From: Apostichopus japonicus
Taxonomy: Eukaryota > Echinodermata > Holothuroidea > Aspidochirotida > Stichopodidae
DNA length: 64,000 nucleotides
NCBI RefSeq assembly: GCF_037975245.1
Contig: NC_092572.1
Span: 20,712,489-20,776,488 of the forward strand
Reading direction: 5' to 3'
Within the stretch, counting starts at the first letter, position 1. Every line of letters begins with the position of its first letter. The notes under the pieces are model-generated. The model searched no databases, had not been told where the DNA came from, and was given only the letters and a program-made list of their open reading frames with translations. Both the position numbers and the translations under genes were made by a program. Below are positions 27,501 through 42,500 of the stretch, in pieces.

Positions 27501-30500
27501 ACATCAACTTTTAAGTGTTACTGTATTCAAAGCTACAGACCAAAGACTATAAGATGGTCCACAGGTATCCAGATCAACTACATCAAGGGTATCTCAGTAG
27601 GTAGTGAACATCAACTTTTAAGCTTGACTGTATTCAAAGCTTTAGACCAAAGACTATAAGATTGTCAACAGGTATCAAGATCAACTACATCAAGGGTATC
27701 TCAGTAGGTAGCGAACATCAACTTTTAAGCTTGACTGTATTCAAAGCTATAGACCAAAGACTATAAGATGGTCCACAGGTATCAAGATCAACTACATCAA
27801 GGGTATCTGAATAGGTAGCGAACATCAACTTTTAAGCTTGACTGTATTCAAAGCTATAGACCATAACATTGTCAACAGGTATAAAGATCAACTACATCAA
27901 GGGTATCTCAGTAGGTAGAGAACATCAACTTTTAAGCTTGACTGTATTCAAAGCTTTAGACCAAAGACTATAAGATTGTCAACAGGTATCAAGATCAACT
28001 ACATCAAGGGTATCTGAGTAGGTAGCGAGCATCCCCTTTTAAGCTTGACTGTATTCAAAGCTATAGCCCATAAGATGGTCAACAGGTATCCAGATCAACT
28101 ACATCAAGAGTATCTGAATAGGTAGCGAACATCAACTTTTAAGCTTGACTGTATTCAAAGCTATAGACCATAACATTGTCAACAGGTATCAAGATCAACT
28201 ACATCAAGGGTATCTGAGTAGGTAGCGAGCATCCCCTTTTAAGCTTGACTGTATTCAAAGCTATAGCCCATAAGATGGTCAACAGGTATCCAGATCAACT
28301 ACATCAAGAGTATCTGAATAGGTAGCGAACATCAACTTTTAAGCTTGACTGTATTCAAAGCTATAGACCAAAGACTATAAGATGGTCCACAGGTATCCAG
28401 ATCAACTACATCAAGGGTATCTCAGTAGGTAGTGAACATCAACTTTTAAGCTTGACTGTATTCAAAGCTTTAGACCAAAGACTATAAGATTGTCAACAGG
28501 TATCAAGATCAACTACATCAAGGGTATCTGAGTAGGTAGTGAACATCAACTTTTAAGCTTGACTGTATTCAAAGCTACAGACCAAAGACTATAAGATGGT
28601 CCACAGGTATCCAGATCAACTTCATCAAGGATATCTCAGTAGGTAGCGAACATCGACTTTTAAGTGTTACTGTATTCAAAGCTACAGACCAAAGACTATA
28701 AGATGGTCAACAGGTATCCAGATCAACTTCATCAAGGATATCTCAGTAGGTAGCGAACATCAACTTTTAAGTGTTACTGTATTCAAAGCTATAGACCAAA
28801 GACTATAAGATGGTCAACAGGTATCCAGATCAACTTCATCAAGGATATCTCAGTAGGTAGAGAACATTGACTGTATTCTAGCCTACATTTTAAAGATGGT
28901 GGACGACACCTCATAGCACCAGTCAGGTCAGATGAATGGTAAATTAATATGCAGTTTGGACTACAAAACAGTTTGTGGTACACTGATGGTATCTCATGCA
29001 AAACCTGACTCCTTTTTTTTCTTTTTCTTTGCCACATAATTTGCAGCTTTATTTGAAGAAAAAGAATTTATCATTTTCATAAACATCGGAGACGTGTAGC
29101 TTTTTTTGGTTACAGTAAGAGAATCTCTTTCTTTCAATATCTTTTCTTTCAAGAGTAGTTATGGCAAAGTAATCACCATCAGCAAATATGGCCATTTATT
29201 ATGTGTATCTGGTCAAAAGGTGGTATTAAAGATCAAACTTCAGATAGGATATCTCAGGTAGTAGAGAACACAAGACTTGTTCTCCTCAATTAAACTCCAT
29301 TTTAGCCAGTAATTCTGATTTCAAATGCTAAATATATAGTTATTGATGTCATCATTTTTGTTTTGAGGGCGACAACAGGCCCTGTTGAATTAATATACTG
29401 AGCCAGTCCACAGTGCTCTTCCAGCCGAAATGTATTAAACAAGTTATGTTACTGAACAAGTATCATACTAAACTATTTAACTTAACTGTTATTAACCTTA
29501 ACCGTTAATATTTAAACTTAGACAGACTGTGTGGTAATTAGTATAAGTTTTGGCCAATATATTTGCCATGGATTTCTCTACATCAAGACCAAAAAATCCC
29601 ATCAAAATTATCAATCCATTAAATAAGTTAGTAAGAATTTTCTAACCCCAATGAAATAACTCTTTTTGAATTTTCAATTTATTTCCTCAATCCCTCAATC
29701 AATGATATCAATCAATCAAATTGAGACAAAGAGATCAATTTAGTAAGAAAATCAAGATTGACTGAAAAGTGACTTAAATATATACGTAGCCACTTAGAGT
29801 TGATCCACACAGTAGAAAGCAAATTAATTGAGGAGACAAGTAACAACTTTTGAACAAATCTAGTAATTTATTTCACAATTCTTCAAGCATAGATGAGCCT
29901 GGGGTAAAAAACAAAATCACGGAACTTTGCCAAAATTGCAGTATAGGCTCCAGTTTGCGTATGCTACAGTGTGCTAGGATAATAGTTTTGTCCCCCTGCA
30001 GGTTGGATATCCATAAGTAATGAAAAACATGCGAACGACGGATCAAATGATACAACGCTGTTGTTAGAAATTCACAGACATTGAGAAGTGTAAAATCTCG
30101 GAGGTAGAAAAGAAATCACGGATATTCCCCGAATTCACGGAAAAAGCTCATGCCTGTTCAAGGAAAATTATCAAAAGCCAAAGAATGACAAGCTTGTCAA
30201 AGACTCCTAACTCACCCTGGATCACATGGGCCAGATGGTTCTGTCAGTCCTGTTCCGTTACAGTAGAATCCTCCTGAGCATGGCTGGCATTCCGAGGCAG
30301 CCTTCAGGCCATCACTGTCAGACCAAGAACCCAATGGGCAATCTTCTGGTGCAGGAGTACCTATTATTGAAGACAATAAGAAATTAAGTTAGTGCATTGA
30401 AGGATTTGGTCAGGAAAAGTAAGAAATAGGATGGTTTTTTTTCTTAAGTTTTTTTTTGTTTTTCTCACATATAAGAGCTAATACAGCTATCATTTGTACA

Positions 30501-33500
30501 AATGATTCAATCAGGGAAATGAATTTGCAAAACATGAAATTATGTAAATTTGACGACCTATTACAACTTTAATATTTTACAACTTATTACGTTACAAATT
30601 ACTAGTTCACAACTTTATTCTTACGACAAAATTACTTCAATTGGCCATCTCTTGTCAAAACCTGTCTATAATGTATCATATACATATAAAGGATAACAGT
30701 GTCATTGGTCTGAAGTATTTAATTGGTTTGTAGAGCATGGTTCAATGAATAAGTGGATTATTTTTGAAAATGTTAACTTATCATTCAAGAGCCATAAGAC
30801 ATTTTTACCTTCTAAACAGTACTTTCCAGGTGGACAAGATTCCCCGGTTGTACCATCTGTAGGGGTGGAGGTCCCTGCTCTGGACTTACACCAATAACCA
30901 GCCTCACAATCACCTGTTGGAAGTGAATAGTATTAACCAGATTGATGAGTAATATTACATAGGAGAGACTGAGCTTGTAATAGTACCATGGATACTATGT
31001 ACAATGGATACATGTAGTATGGTACAATGTAGTAGTAAGTACAAGTAGTAAGTACAATGTAGTAAGTATAATGGATACTTGTAACAGTACCATGGGTACT
31101 ATGTACAATGGATATATGTAGTATGGTACAATGTAGTATTAAGTACAAGTAGTAAGTATAATGGATACTTGTAACAGTACCATGGATACTATGTACAATG
31201 GATACATGTAGTATGGTACAATGTAGTAGTAAGTACAAGTAGTAAGTACAATGTAGTAAGTATAATGGATACTTGTAACAGTACCATTGGCACTATGTAC
31301 AATGGATATATGTAGTATGGTACAATGTAGTATTAAGTACAAGTAGTAAGTACAATGTAGTAAGTATAATGGATACTTGTAACAGTACCATGGATACTAT
31401 GTACAATGGATACATGTAGTATGGTACAATGTAGTATTAAGTACAAGTAGTAAGTACAATGTAGTAAGTATAATGGATACTTGTAACAGTACCATGTACA
31501 ATGGATATATGTAGTATGGTACAATGTAGTATTAAGTACAAGTAGTAAGTACAATGTAGTAAGTATAATGGATACTTGTAACAGTACCATGGATACTATG
31601 TACAATGGATACATGTAGTATGGTACAATGTAGTAGTAAGTACAAGTAGTTAGTACAATGTAGTAAGTATAATGGATACTTGTAACAGTACCATGGGCAC
31701 TATGTACAATGGATATATGTAGTATGGTACAATGTAGTATTAAGTACAAGTAGTAAGTACAATGTAGTAAGTATAATGGATACTTGTAACAGTACCATGG
31801 GTACTATGTACAATGGATATATGTAGTATTGTACAATGTAGTATTAAGTACAAGTAGTAAGTACAATGTAGTAAGTATAATGGATACTTGTAACAGTACC
31901 ATGGGTACTATGTACAATGGATATATGTAGTATGGTACAATGTAGTATTAAGTACAAGTAGTAAGTACAATGTAGTAAGTATAATGGATACTTGTAACAG
32001 TACCATGGGCACTATGTACAATGGATATATGTAGTATTGTACAATACATATTAAATACAAGTAGTAAGTATAAAGGATACTTGTAACAGTAACACTTATA
32101 TCCACCCATACAAAAACCCAACATGTATAACCCACCCACCTCACCCCTACCACCCACAATACAAATATATACACATATGCATACATACACAATTGAATAC
32201 AAATACACACACCCATATAAACATATATATATATATAAGTATATGCATACACATACATATATATATATACCCATGTTAATATAAACAGCCAATGCTGATG
32301 TCCATTGCCACACTAGGCCTTTTCGTGTCCTTACCCGATGTGGTGTTTAGTCCAGTACCCATACAGTACTGGCCGGGTGGACAATCCAAGCACTGGCTCT
32401 CCATCTCCAGCATGGTGTTATAACTGTATGTCCCATCGGGGCATCCATACTGCGTCGAGTATTCCGTACCATTGGGGCAGTAGTATCCCGTGGGGCACGG
32501 GTAGAGTGTGTAGTCCGAAATGGGGGCATCAGCAATGTCACAATAGTAACCTGTGTATTACAATCAAATAGAAAATAGTTCAAGTTGAAGGTTTACAGTC
32601 TTGTCCATGCGACTTTACAACTTAATCCCTTGTCATTGGTAACTTGTCACACCCACGCACCAAAGTGTGCACAATTCAAACAATCTCTCTTAGGGCACCA
32701 CAGTGCACCACATCTATGTGTCCCTCGGGGTACTTTCCCATAGGGTGTAACTATATTTTAAGTTACCTTGCAAGTCCCCATTCATACACCTGGGTGTAGA
32801 GAGGCAATGGGGATAAAGTGCCTTGCCCAAGAACACAACAAGAAGATCTGGCCAGGACTCGAACCTGCAATCCTTAGACCACAAATCCCTAGAACTCGAA
32901 ATAATAATCCAAATTAACTCCAAATGAATTTTACTAATCATTTCAATTGAAGAGTAACATTCATTGTTCTTCTTCCATATCCTTATGAATGTCGACCAAT
33001 CCTCTAGCCTGTAACTGTTGTTACTTCATGTTACGTGTGTGTGACCTTTGACCCCTACCTGCATTACAGTCTTTGCATGAATACTGTGTGCTCTCATCCT
33101 GGTACGTGCCCGATGGACACTCCACTTCCTCTGGGCTACCCACGTCACAGTAATACCCTGGTGAACAGGGGAAGGCATTGCTGATATTCTGGCCTCCTGG
33201 GCAGTAATAACCTAAGGGACAAGAAAAAGAATACACCAAGTCCCAGATCAGATCATTCCATGATACAATCTATACTTGAGTGGTTTTACTTGGAATAATT
33301 TTGTTTTTACATGGAGAGAATTTGAGATGGAAATGCCTACAACTGCTTCAGAATTTGTTCTATTATGTTCTACGTATTTTTTATTTTCGAGATGTTCCTC
33401 CACCAAACACTCTCTCCTCCCCCCCTCATCCCCTACCCCTCCCATTTCCCATCCTCCCCCTCAGAATCCTACCGACAGAACAATTCATGAATAGCAAGAT

Positions 33501-36500
33501 TGATAATTGCCTTCTAACATATTCAATCAATAAAACAATAAGAGTAACTAATCTAGAACAGTCATTTCATATCATGATAGTTTGGTAGATTCAAGCCGCT
33601 GAAACTATCATCATTTCTGGTTTACTTTACAGTAATATGGGAGCTTTCAACAATGGAAACTGCAACCAGATATGAGTCCCCTTGTGAGTACCTGCATCAC
33701 ATGGTCCTGTTGGTGCTGTTAGACCCTCGAGTTCACAGTAATAACCTGCTGTACATTCAAAGCAGTCCGACTCTTCATCCAGTCCTGTGGTATTTGAAAA
33801 AGTTCCCCTCGGACACTTGGGCTGGTTCGGTCCTGTCCCTTGCTCTGGATGAAAAGAAAATATTTAATATGGATCAAACTGTTTTACATATAGATGGCGA
33901 CATTTAAGCGATGACTCATGTATCTGTCAGGAATGTGAAGTGTTGTAGAGACACTATGTTGAGTCAAGAGACAATTGCCACTGGATGTAACTTAATAGTA
34001 ACTGTATGAGTGCAATTAGTTAAATTCATAATATAAATGCACACTACTATGCAAAGGAGATCATCCCTCCCTTTACCCACCACCCTGTTGACATACCACC
34101 CCACCCCCTCCCCACCCCCCCCTGCCTGCTCTCCTTCCATCAGATCAACAGCTTCAAAGTCACTGAGTACATCTGTTACCCTCACTTAAACCATACATGC
34201 ATGAAGTATCAAACCCAGGGGACTATTATACTCACCACAGTATCTTCCCTGAGGACATACATCTCCTGTGAGGACATCTGTGATACCCTCACTTAAACCA
34301 TACATGCATGAAGTATCAAACCCAGGGACTATTATACTCACCACAGTATCTTCCCTGAGGACATACATCTCCTGTGAGGACATCTGTGATACCCTCACTT
34401 AAACCATACATGCATGAAGTATCAAACCCAGGGACTATTATACTCACCACAGTATCTTCCCTGAGGACATACATCTACTGTGAGGACATCTGTTACCCTC
34501 ACTTAAACCACACATGCATGAAGTATCAAACCCAGGGACTATTATACTCACCACAGTATCTTCCCTGAGGACATACATCTCCTGTGAGGACATCTGTGAT
34601 ACCCTCACTTAAACCATACATGCATGAAGTATCAAACCCAGGGACTATTATACTCACCACAGTATCTTCCCTGAGGACATACATCTCCTGTGAGGACATC
34701 TGTGGGGTCGGCTCTGACAGCGGTACGGTTACAATAGTAACCGGGATCACACTCACCGGCAGGGTTGTCAAGACCTGACAGAGAAAGAAATGGAAGGTGA
34801 TTGGTTGCAGAGTCTTGACCCAATTGATGTTTTTATGATTCAACCAATGCCAAACACTCACGAAAGATTTTATATTATCTTATCAAACAGTAATGAGGTA
34901 TGACAACATTGGGTATTGATTACTCAGTAACTTCCTCACACACTTGAATTAAGGAAACCCTTATGTATTCCGGGAATATTTATCCAGTTTTTCATCGCAA
35001 TAATGCTATGCAAAATGCTGTGCAAAATGGCTATGCAAAGTGCAAAATACTATATAGTTACTGTGTACAGGAACTGCTGTTCCTGTACACAGTAACTATA
35101 TAGTAATTTATGGGAGACATATGTTCAGAGTCTTCAATACTGCTATGTTAAATGATAATACTAAATTAATCTCTGTTTGTTACCTGACTGTAATGAACTA
35201 CACGTAGCAGTGACGCTGTAAACCATTAGATGCAAAAAATTGTACAGTAATAATGGTTTTCATCATATTTCCACAAAGTTTCTGGCTATCGTAACATAAA
35301 TCCTGTTAGTTTATTTATCGTTTCCCCATTGTTCTTTACACTCATCTGAAGTGTTACCTTGAACATCACAGTAATACCCTTCGCTACAAGCGGTTGGCTC
35401 CCACGATCCCTCTGGGCAGTAATAGCCAGGCTGGCAGATACCCCCAGTGGAGGTCGAAGGGCAGAGACAGTCACCACTGGTGTAGTTGTCAAAATCAGAA
35501 GGTGTGTCTGTCCAGGCCCCCTGGATGCAGAAGTACCCTAAAAGATAACAACAAAAAGGTCATTATAATCATGATCAAGAAAGAGACCAAATGTCCTTCC
35601 CACATTTACCAAAGGGTTTTTTCATGCTTTTAAATATAGCTACTACAAGTTTTTCAAAATTCTGTTTATAGTGATTTGTGGATTTTGCCGACATTATACT
35701 AACAATTTAGAGTCGTCAAACTGTTACAAGTCTTGCAACTAGACCAGATTTGAAAAGTAAACATAATGGTATTTGTTGCAAAATCTTCAGGTGTTAACTC
35801 CACATTTCAACTACCACACAATTTCCTCTTTGCATTCTATAAAAAAAAAAAATCATCTCCAACAAACTCCTCGTATGGTTTTATTTATTTTGTTTTCTTA
35901 ATTTCAAGTAACGACTGGGGTTCACTTACCCGGTGCACAATCTCCAGTGTAGGAAGTATTACCCTCAAAGGCACAGTATTTACCAGGGTCACAAAGGGTG
36001 CAATCGTCCAATGTCTCCCCTCTCAAGTTGGCCCTGTACGTCCCCTTCGGGCAGGGGTATTCATTGGCATGTTTGGTACCTGTGAGTGACAACAAAATAA
36101 ATGTCCACAGTCTGTTCTTGAAGATGGTCTTGAAATTTAGTCATATCACTGGTTCCATTATAGTGTCACCGGTGAATCTATATGCAGGCCCCCTCCTTAG
36201 GTCAGTTCTATATGCAACACTACGTACATGAGGCATAAGATACACTTTCAATCCCTGCATTGCGACAGAGTACAGATGAGTCCACAGTAAAGTAGTACAG
36301 ATGAGTCCACAGTGAAGTACAGATGAGTCCACATTGGAGTACAGATGAGTCCACAGTGAAGTACAGATGAGTCCACAGTGGATTACAGATGAGTCCGCAG
36401 TGGAGTAGTACAGATGAGTCCGCAGTGGAGTAGTACAAATGAGTCCGCAGTGGAGTAGTACAGATGAGTCCGCAGTGGAGTACAGATGAGTCCACAGTGG

Positions 36501-39500
36501 AGGAGTACAGATGAGTCCACAGTGAAGTACAGATGAGTCCGCAGTGGAGTACAGATGAGTCCACAGTGGAGTAGTACAGATGAGTCCACAGCGGAGGAGT
36601 ACAGATAAGTCCACAGTGGAGTACAGATAAGTCCACAGCAGAGTACAGATGAGTCCACAGTGGAGGAGTACAGATGAGTCCACAGTGAAGTACAGATGAG
36701 TCCGCAGTGGAGTACAGATGAGTCCACAGTGGAGTAGTACAGATGAGTCCGCAGCGGAGGAGTACAGATAAGTCCACAGTGGAGTACAGATGAGTCCACA
36801 GTGGAGTAGTACAGATGAGTCCGCAGTGGAGTACAGATGAGTCCACAGTGGACTAGTACAGATAAGTCCACAGTGGAGTACAAATGAGTCCTCAGTGGAG
36901 TGCAAATAAGTCCGCAGTGAAGTACAGATGAGTCCGCAGTGGATTACAGATGAGTCCGCAGTGAAGTACAGATGAGTCCACAGTGGAGTACAGATGAGTC
37001 CACAGTGGGGTACAGATGAGTCCACAGTGGAGTAGTACAGATGAGTCCGCAGTGAAGTACAGATGAGTCCACAGTGGATTACAGATGAGTCCGCAGTGAA
37101 GTACAGATGAGTCCACAGTGGAATACAGATGAGTCCGCGGTGGAGTACAGATGAGTCCACAGTGGAGTACAGATGAATACAAACTTTCTTACAATTGAGT
37201 CCACAGTGGAAAGCATGATACTAACTAACATCCATTTGACCCTCCTTAAATTTAGCCAGAATAATTCTACTTAAATTAATTTCTCACCATTTGGACAATA
37301 ATGTCCTGCTGGGCATCTGTATGTGATATAGCTTGATATTCCCTCCGGACAATAGTAGCCAGGGGGACATTCAAAGCACTCGGCTTGTTGTTCGAGCGGG
37401 TTGTAAGTGCCCTCCGGACAAGATAAAGGCACAGATGTACCCGAGGGGCAGTAAGTTGACACTGGGCAGGGTCCTCCTGTGTCATCATTTCCTAAAAAAA
37501 TTAAGATTAAGGAAGAGGTATGTGAAAATTTACGTTAAAGATCCTAACCATCTTGAAAACTATATTTCGTGTTATTGTTTTAATTTGACAAACCCACATG
37601 ACATTTAACCACAAAAACACCTGGTTACAAACATTAAGCTGCTTCAGATTTGTAAGGTTTTTTTATGGTCTAATCTAAAACAGAAATGTTGGTTCTATCC
37701 AATAAAATTACTGTATTGGTGATTTATGCTGTGAATATGCAAACTTTAAACTTTGTTTGGTATTCCTAGTACAGTTTTCGTAGGCTTATGTCAACAGATT
37801 CAGTCAGCCTCTAGGTACATTCTCTGGACTTCAAGTTGGTCCGTTACATTACCAACAAAATTATCCTCCCTAGATTGGCCAGGCTACCTACCAAGGGGAA
37901 GCAACTTACAAAAAACTCAGGTCAAATCAACATCAACATCAGAATTATGTATGTATTTTAGATCCTCCTGCAAGCAGGAACTCGCGAAGAAGCCTCGTTG
38001 GCTTATCAAAGCCGCAAGCTGACCGAAGTCAGTCTCTTAAATTCATATTTAACGTCCATGATTATGAATTGTCAATTGTCAACAACTCTGTAAATGGACG
38101 ACATACATTAATCTTGGAGTGACTCAAACTCTGGACCTTAGACCATTATACCGAGGTTTGGATTTTGACCTACGACCCCACACAGATGCAGACTTACCAT
38201 TCACAAACTTTGACACTTTGATTACGTAAGAGCGGACGTACCATTTGGATTCGGGTAGGATGCGCCATAGTTACAGTAGAAGCCCGGATCACAGGGCCCC
38301 TCGGGCTCGGTCAGGTTGTAAGTTCCGCAGTACATTCCCAGGTCACAAGGATCGCAGTCCTCCGCGGACTCCAGGAGGGTCCGATCCGAGTACGTTCCGT
38401 TCAGGCAGGGCTCAGGAGTGTGGGTACCCAGCGGGCAGTAGAACCCGGCTGGACAAGGCCCACCGATACCACTCGTGGTGTCCGGGGTGGGACTACTGAT
38501 GTTGACACCTGGAAAGGCAGATTGAGACAAAATTAGAGCAAGAAAAGAAGATGAGACACTTAGGATGAAATAATAAAAAAACGAAGGGGCAAAAGTAAGG
38601 AAATTCAGACAAGGGAATATGAGAGAGTCGGGGAATGACAAATATTTAAGGCAATGCGAAGATGATATCGAGAAATGATAAGGACTGCTGCATATGAGAA
38701 GAGAAGGATATGGGACAATCAGAAAACTATGGACAGACATTGACACGAACGAAAAGAGTAAAATGGAAAAAATCAGAACCACAAACAGGGCATTGGAAGA
38801 GAAATATACAACGAGGGTCATCTTATTAAAACCAAGATTGAAAAATCTAGATTAGACAATCCGGAAAGAGAAAATGAGACATCCCAGACGAGGAAACATG
38901 AAAAAATCAGATCAGAAAATGTGACAGTCAAGAATAGGAAATGAGAAAGTCAGGAACAATCAGAAAAATAGGAAGAAATAAGATGAGACAATCAGAAAAA
39001 AGAAAATGAGATGAGATGAGAAAAAAACGAGAACTGGGATGATTCGAAAAGAAGATATAAACGAATACTCGGGCGATGGTAATAATATATAAACATATCA
39101 AATTTTGCATTATGATATTATATATGTTATCTTGTTTTATCGTGATGGAAATTAACTAAATGATATGAAAAAAAATACATAAACAGTGAGTCTAGAGTGA
39201 GAGAATAGCTTGAGAATTTAGTGTTACCATATGTTGCATGACAATTTACTCATGGTCAACAGGAGTGTACTGACCTGACACGCAGTAGTAGCCAGGGTCA
39301 CATGGTCCAGCAGAGGCATTCACAGCATCGAAGGATGACGCCCCCAGGGCGGTGCAGTATTTACCGGGGGCACATGGGAGGCACTGGTCCTCACTCCCTA
39401 GGCCCAGGTCGGGGTTGTAAGTGCCACGGGGGCAAGGAATGGACTCATTACCGCCGGTGTTTACAGGACAGTAGTGGCCCTTGGGGCAAGCCAAGAGACG

Positions 39501-42500
39501 CTCTCCATCGGGACAATAGTAAGCTGATAGAAAGTGAGAAAGATTAAAGAAGATTACAGAAGAAATCCACTGTCTGATCAGTGCAAGACAAGCTTTCTTA
39601 CAACACAGAATACACCTTTAGTGCATATGGTATAGTGCCATACTTACATGCGGGACAGTCAAAGCATGATGCTTGACCGGTAATGTTGGTGTAGTACCCT
39701 CCCTCACACCTCTTTGGTGCAGGGGACCCCTCTGGACAGTAGAATCCCACCGGACAGATGTTCCCTGTTACGTCATCTGTCGGATATCGTGTCTTAGCCC
39801 GCTCAGTACAATAGTAACCAGGGGCACAGAGGTCGTTGGGCTCGGTGAGAGCTTGCCCAGAGCAGACCATTCCCGGGGGGCAATCAGAGCAGTCGTCTTC
39901 TGATGTTGAACCAGACCAGTTACCGTAGGTGCCATTTTGACAGGGTGTATGGTAGGGGTCTGGTGTACCCTCAAGACAGTAGTACCCTAGTGGACAGAGT
40001 CCACCTGTATCATCGTCCTGTGGAACAATGGTGAAAGAATAACCCATTGAGTTGTGTGCACATATTGTGTGTGTGTGTGTGTAAATGGATCGTTTTAAAA
40101 CTTTCAAAATGCTATTAGTGTCAATTATTGTCCACCTTATCCAAACTTGACTGTGTTGTATTATGTATGTAAGCTGTTACAAACACCCAACTGCATATGT
40201 GTGTTTGCACTTATTTTGTTTTCTGAATGAGGACTTGAACACAGGAATTCCATGTCCTCAGAAGTCACTTAAACATAATTACCATGTCCTCTGAAATATT
40301 CTTTTGTTAAGTGTGCATTGTTAAGGTAAGGGTACGGATTTGAACAATGGAAAATACAATGGGGTCCTCAGTCTGAATGTAAAACACACCTGTTTGTGTG
40401 TGTGTGGTAGGTCTAGTAATGTCAACTGATATAAATGTAATGCATGTATCTAACACACTTGTATACCTCAGAAAGTGTCAACAATTAAGTTTGCTATTAA
40501 AATAACTCCTTTTGATTTGATTTTCCAGTGAGTGACTTAACAATACGTAATCCTCAAGAATGCAAATAAATTACATGGGATATGATGAAAAGATTACCAC
40601 ATGCCATAAATAACATTAAATTTAGACAAATCTGTGGCACTGAGGGTAATTAACAGAATCATCCATGTTTTGTCTCCCCAAAGATGTCAATGAGATAAAT
40701 TCTGAATGAAAATTGGAGTTTAATCTCTGATATAATATACAACCTCCAGTAAAAATAAACATATCATCTAAACAATCGTAAAAATGCCATCTAATAGGAA
40801 AAGACTTTTATTATGAGACTTACCACAGGATGAGAAAAGTTAGCCCCTGATAGACAATAGTGGCCGGCTGCACATAGACCAGAGGGTGCGGATAACCCAA
40901 GAGAACCACAGTAGGAACCAGCCGTGCAAGGGTCACACTGGGCCATCTCTTGCGCACTCGATTCCAGTCTGAATGTACCCTGGGTAAGGAACAACAAAAA
41001 ATATTTCCACTTTACAATACATCTCTTTTAAGCAGGAACCTTCATACATTTCATATCATTACCCAGAGGTAATGGAAGCTTGACAGACGTAATCAGACGT
41101 TTCTGGTCAATTTTTTTAAGATTATTTCATAAGACTAAGTACCTATTAGAGATCTGTATAGAGGAAATGCCATCTTACATAGTGGGGACTTTTACTATGT
41201 CATCTTGTCATCTTGACCAAACCAGTTTGGAATATTCACATATATTAACCCCATAACCTTCCATTTTACTAAGGAATCCATGACATTGTAACCATGCAGC
41301 TGTTCTTAATTACAGTTACAACACACCATCTTGTCTACTACAATTTTGTGTCCCTCAAAATAAATATTTCTGTTTTACTTTCTTAATTTTTGACGTCAGT
41401 TGAAGTCCATGTACTGCTTTACCATTTCCTGTGCAAGTTTGGTGTACTAAAGTAATTGTTTTTTATGTCACTTTTCAGGTCAATTATTTTTTGCATCATT
41501 GAGTGTGGTAGCATAAAAATTGTGGCAAATGTAAGACAAATATGATTGCAGATTTTTTTCTTCCACTTTCTTTTATCTTGTGATAGTTTTCAGTATACAG
41601 CAAATGATGTTTAACAGATAATCACAACCTGACAATATGTACACAAGAGAACACTGTGTACTGTACATGTACACTGCTTTAAAGAGGATATTAATAGGCG
41701 GAGGGGAGGGTCCAGCCAGCTCAAGATGTATGGAGCAACATGTCACTATTGCTAGTCACTGTATACTTATGACTAACTCCAACTACTCCTAAAATACTAA
41801 TCTTTCAGAATCTTTACCCGTGGACATGGATATGGGACGGTGGTATTGGGAGGACAGTATGCTCCAGAGATACATGTATGTATGTATGTATGTATATGTG
41901 ATCTTCCCGCAAGCAGGAACTCGCGAAAGAAGCCATGGAGGCTTGTAGACTCGCAAGCTGACCGAAGCCAATCTCTCGGCACACATCCATTTAACGTCCA
42001 TGTCAGGAAGTTGTTATTGAACAACACCCTTGCCAGACGACACACATTGCTGTCGGCGGGGAATCGAACCGGGGATCTCATGACTGGGAGACGCCGGCGT
42101 TAACCACTAGGCTATACACTCCGCATGGCAGTGGTGTTGATGACTCCAACTAACTCCAACTACTCTTAAAATACTAATCTTTCAGAATCTTTACCCGTGG
42201 ACATGGATATGGGACGGTGGTATTGGGAGGACAGTATGCTCCAGAGATACATGGCAGTGGTGTTGATGACTCCAACTAACTCAAACTACTCCTAACATAC
42301 TAATCTTTGAGACTCTTTACCCGTGGACATGGATATGGGACGGTGGTATTGGGAGGACAGTATGCTCCAGAGATACATGGCAGTGGTGTTGATGTTCCTG
42401 TATCGTTACAGTATGATCCCTGAGGACATCCTATACAGTAAGAGGACTCTGTGGCAGTCTGGTACGTGCCCCTCTCACAGGGCTCCGGTTTAAAGGCACC

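Noticed and set aside
30933-31749. Minus-strand open frames of 67-138 codons rich in Tyr/Ile/Leu
   Set aside because: Translation of the minisatellite at 30957-32095.
36141-37160. 339-codon open frame on the minus strand
   Set aside because: It is the translation of a 20-25 bp minisatellite, lacks the gene's Cys-repeat pattern, and lies between two phase-matched exons.
42035-42123. Possible true tRNA gene on the minus strand (A and B boxes present)
   Set aside because: The acceptor-stem ends do not pair convincingly and the body continues into sequence shared with another copy, so a SINE is the better call.
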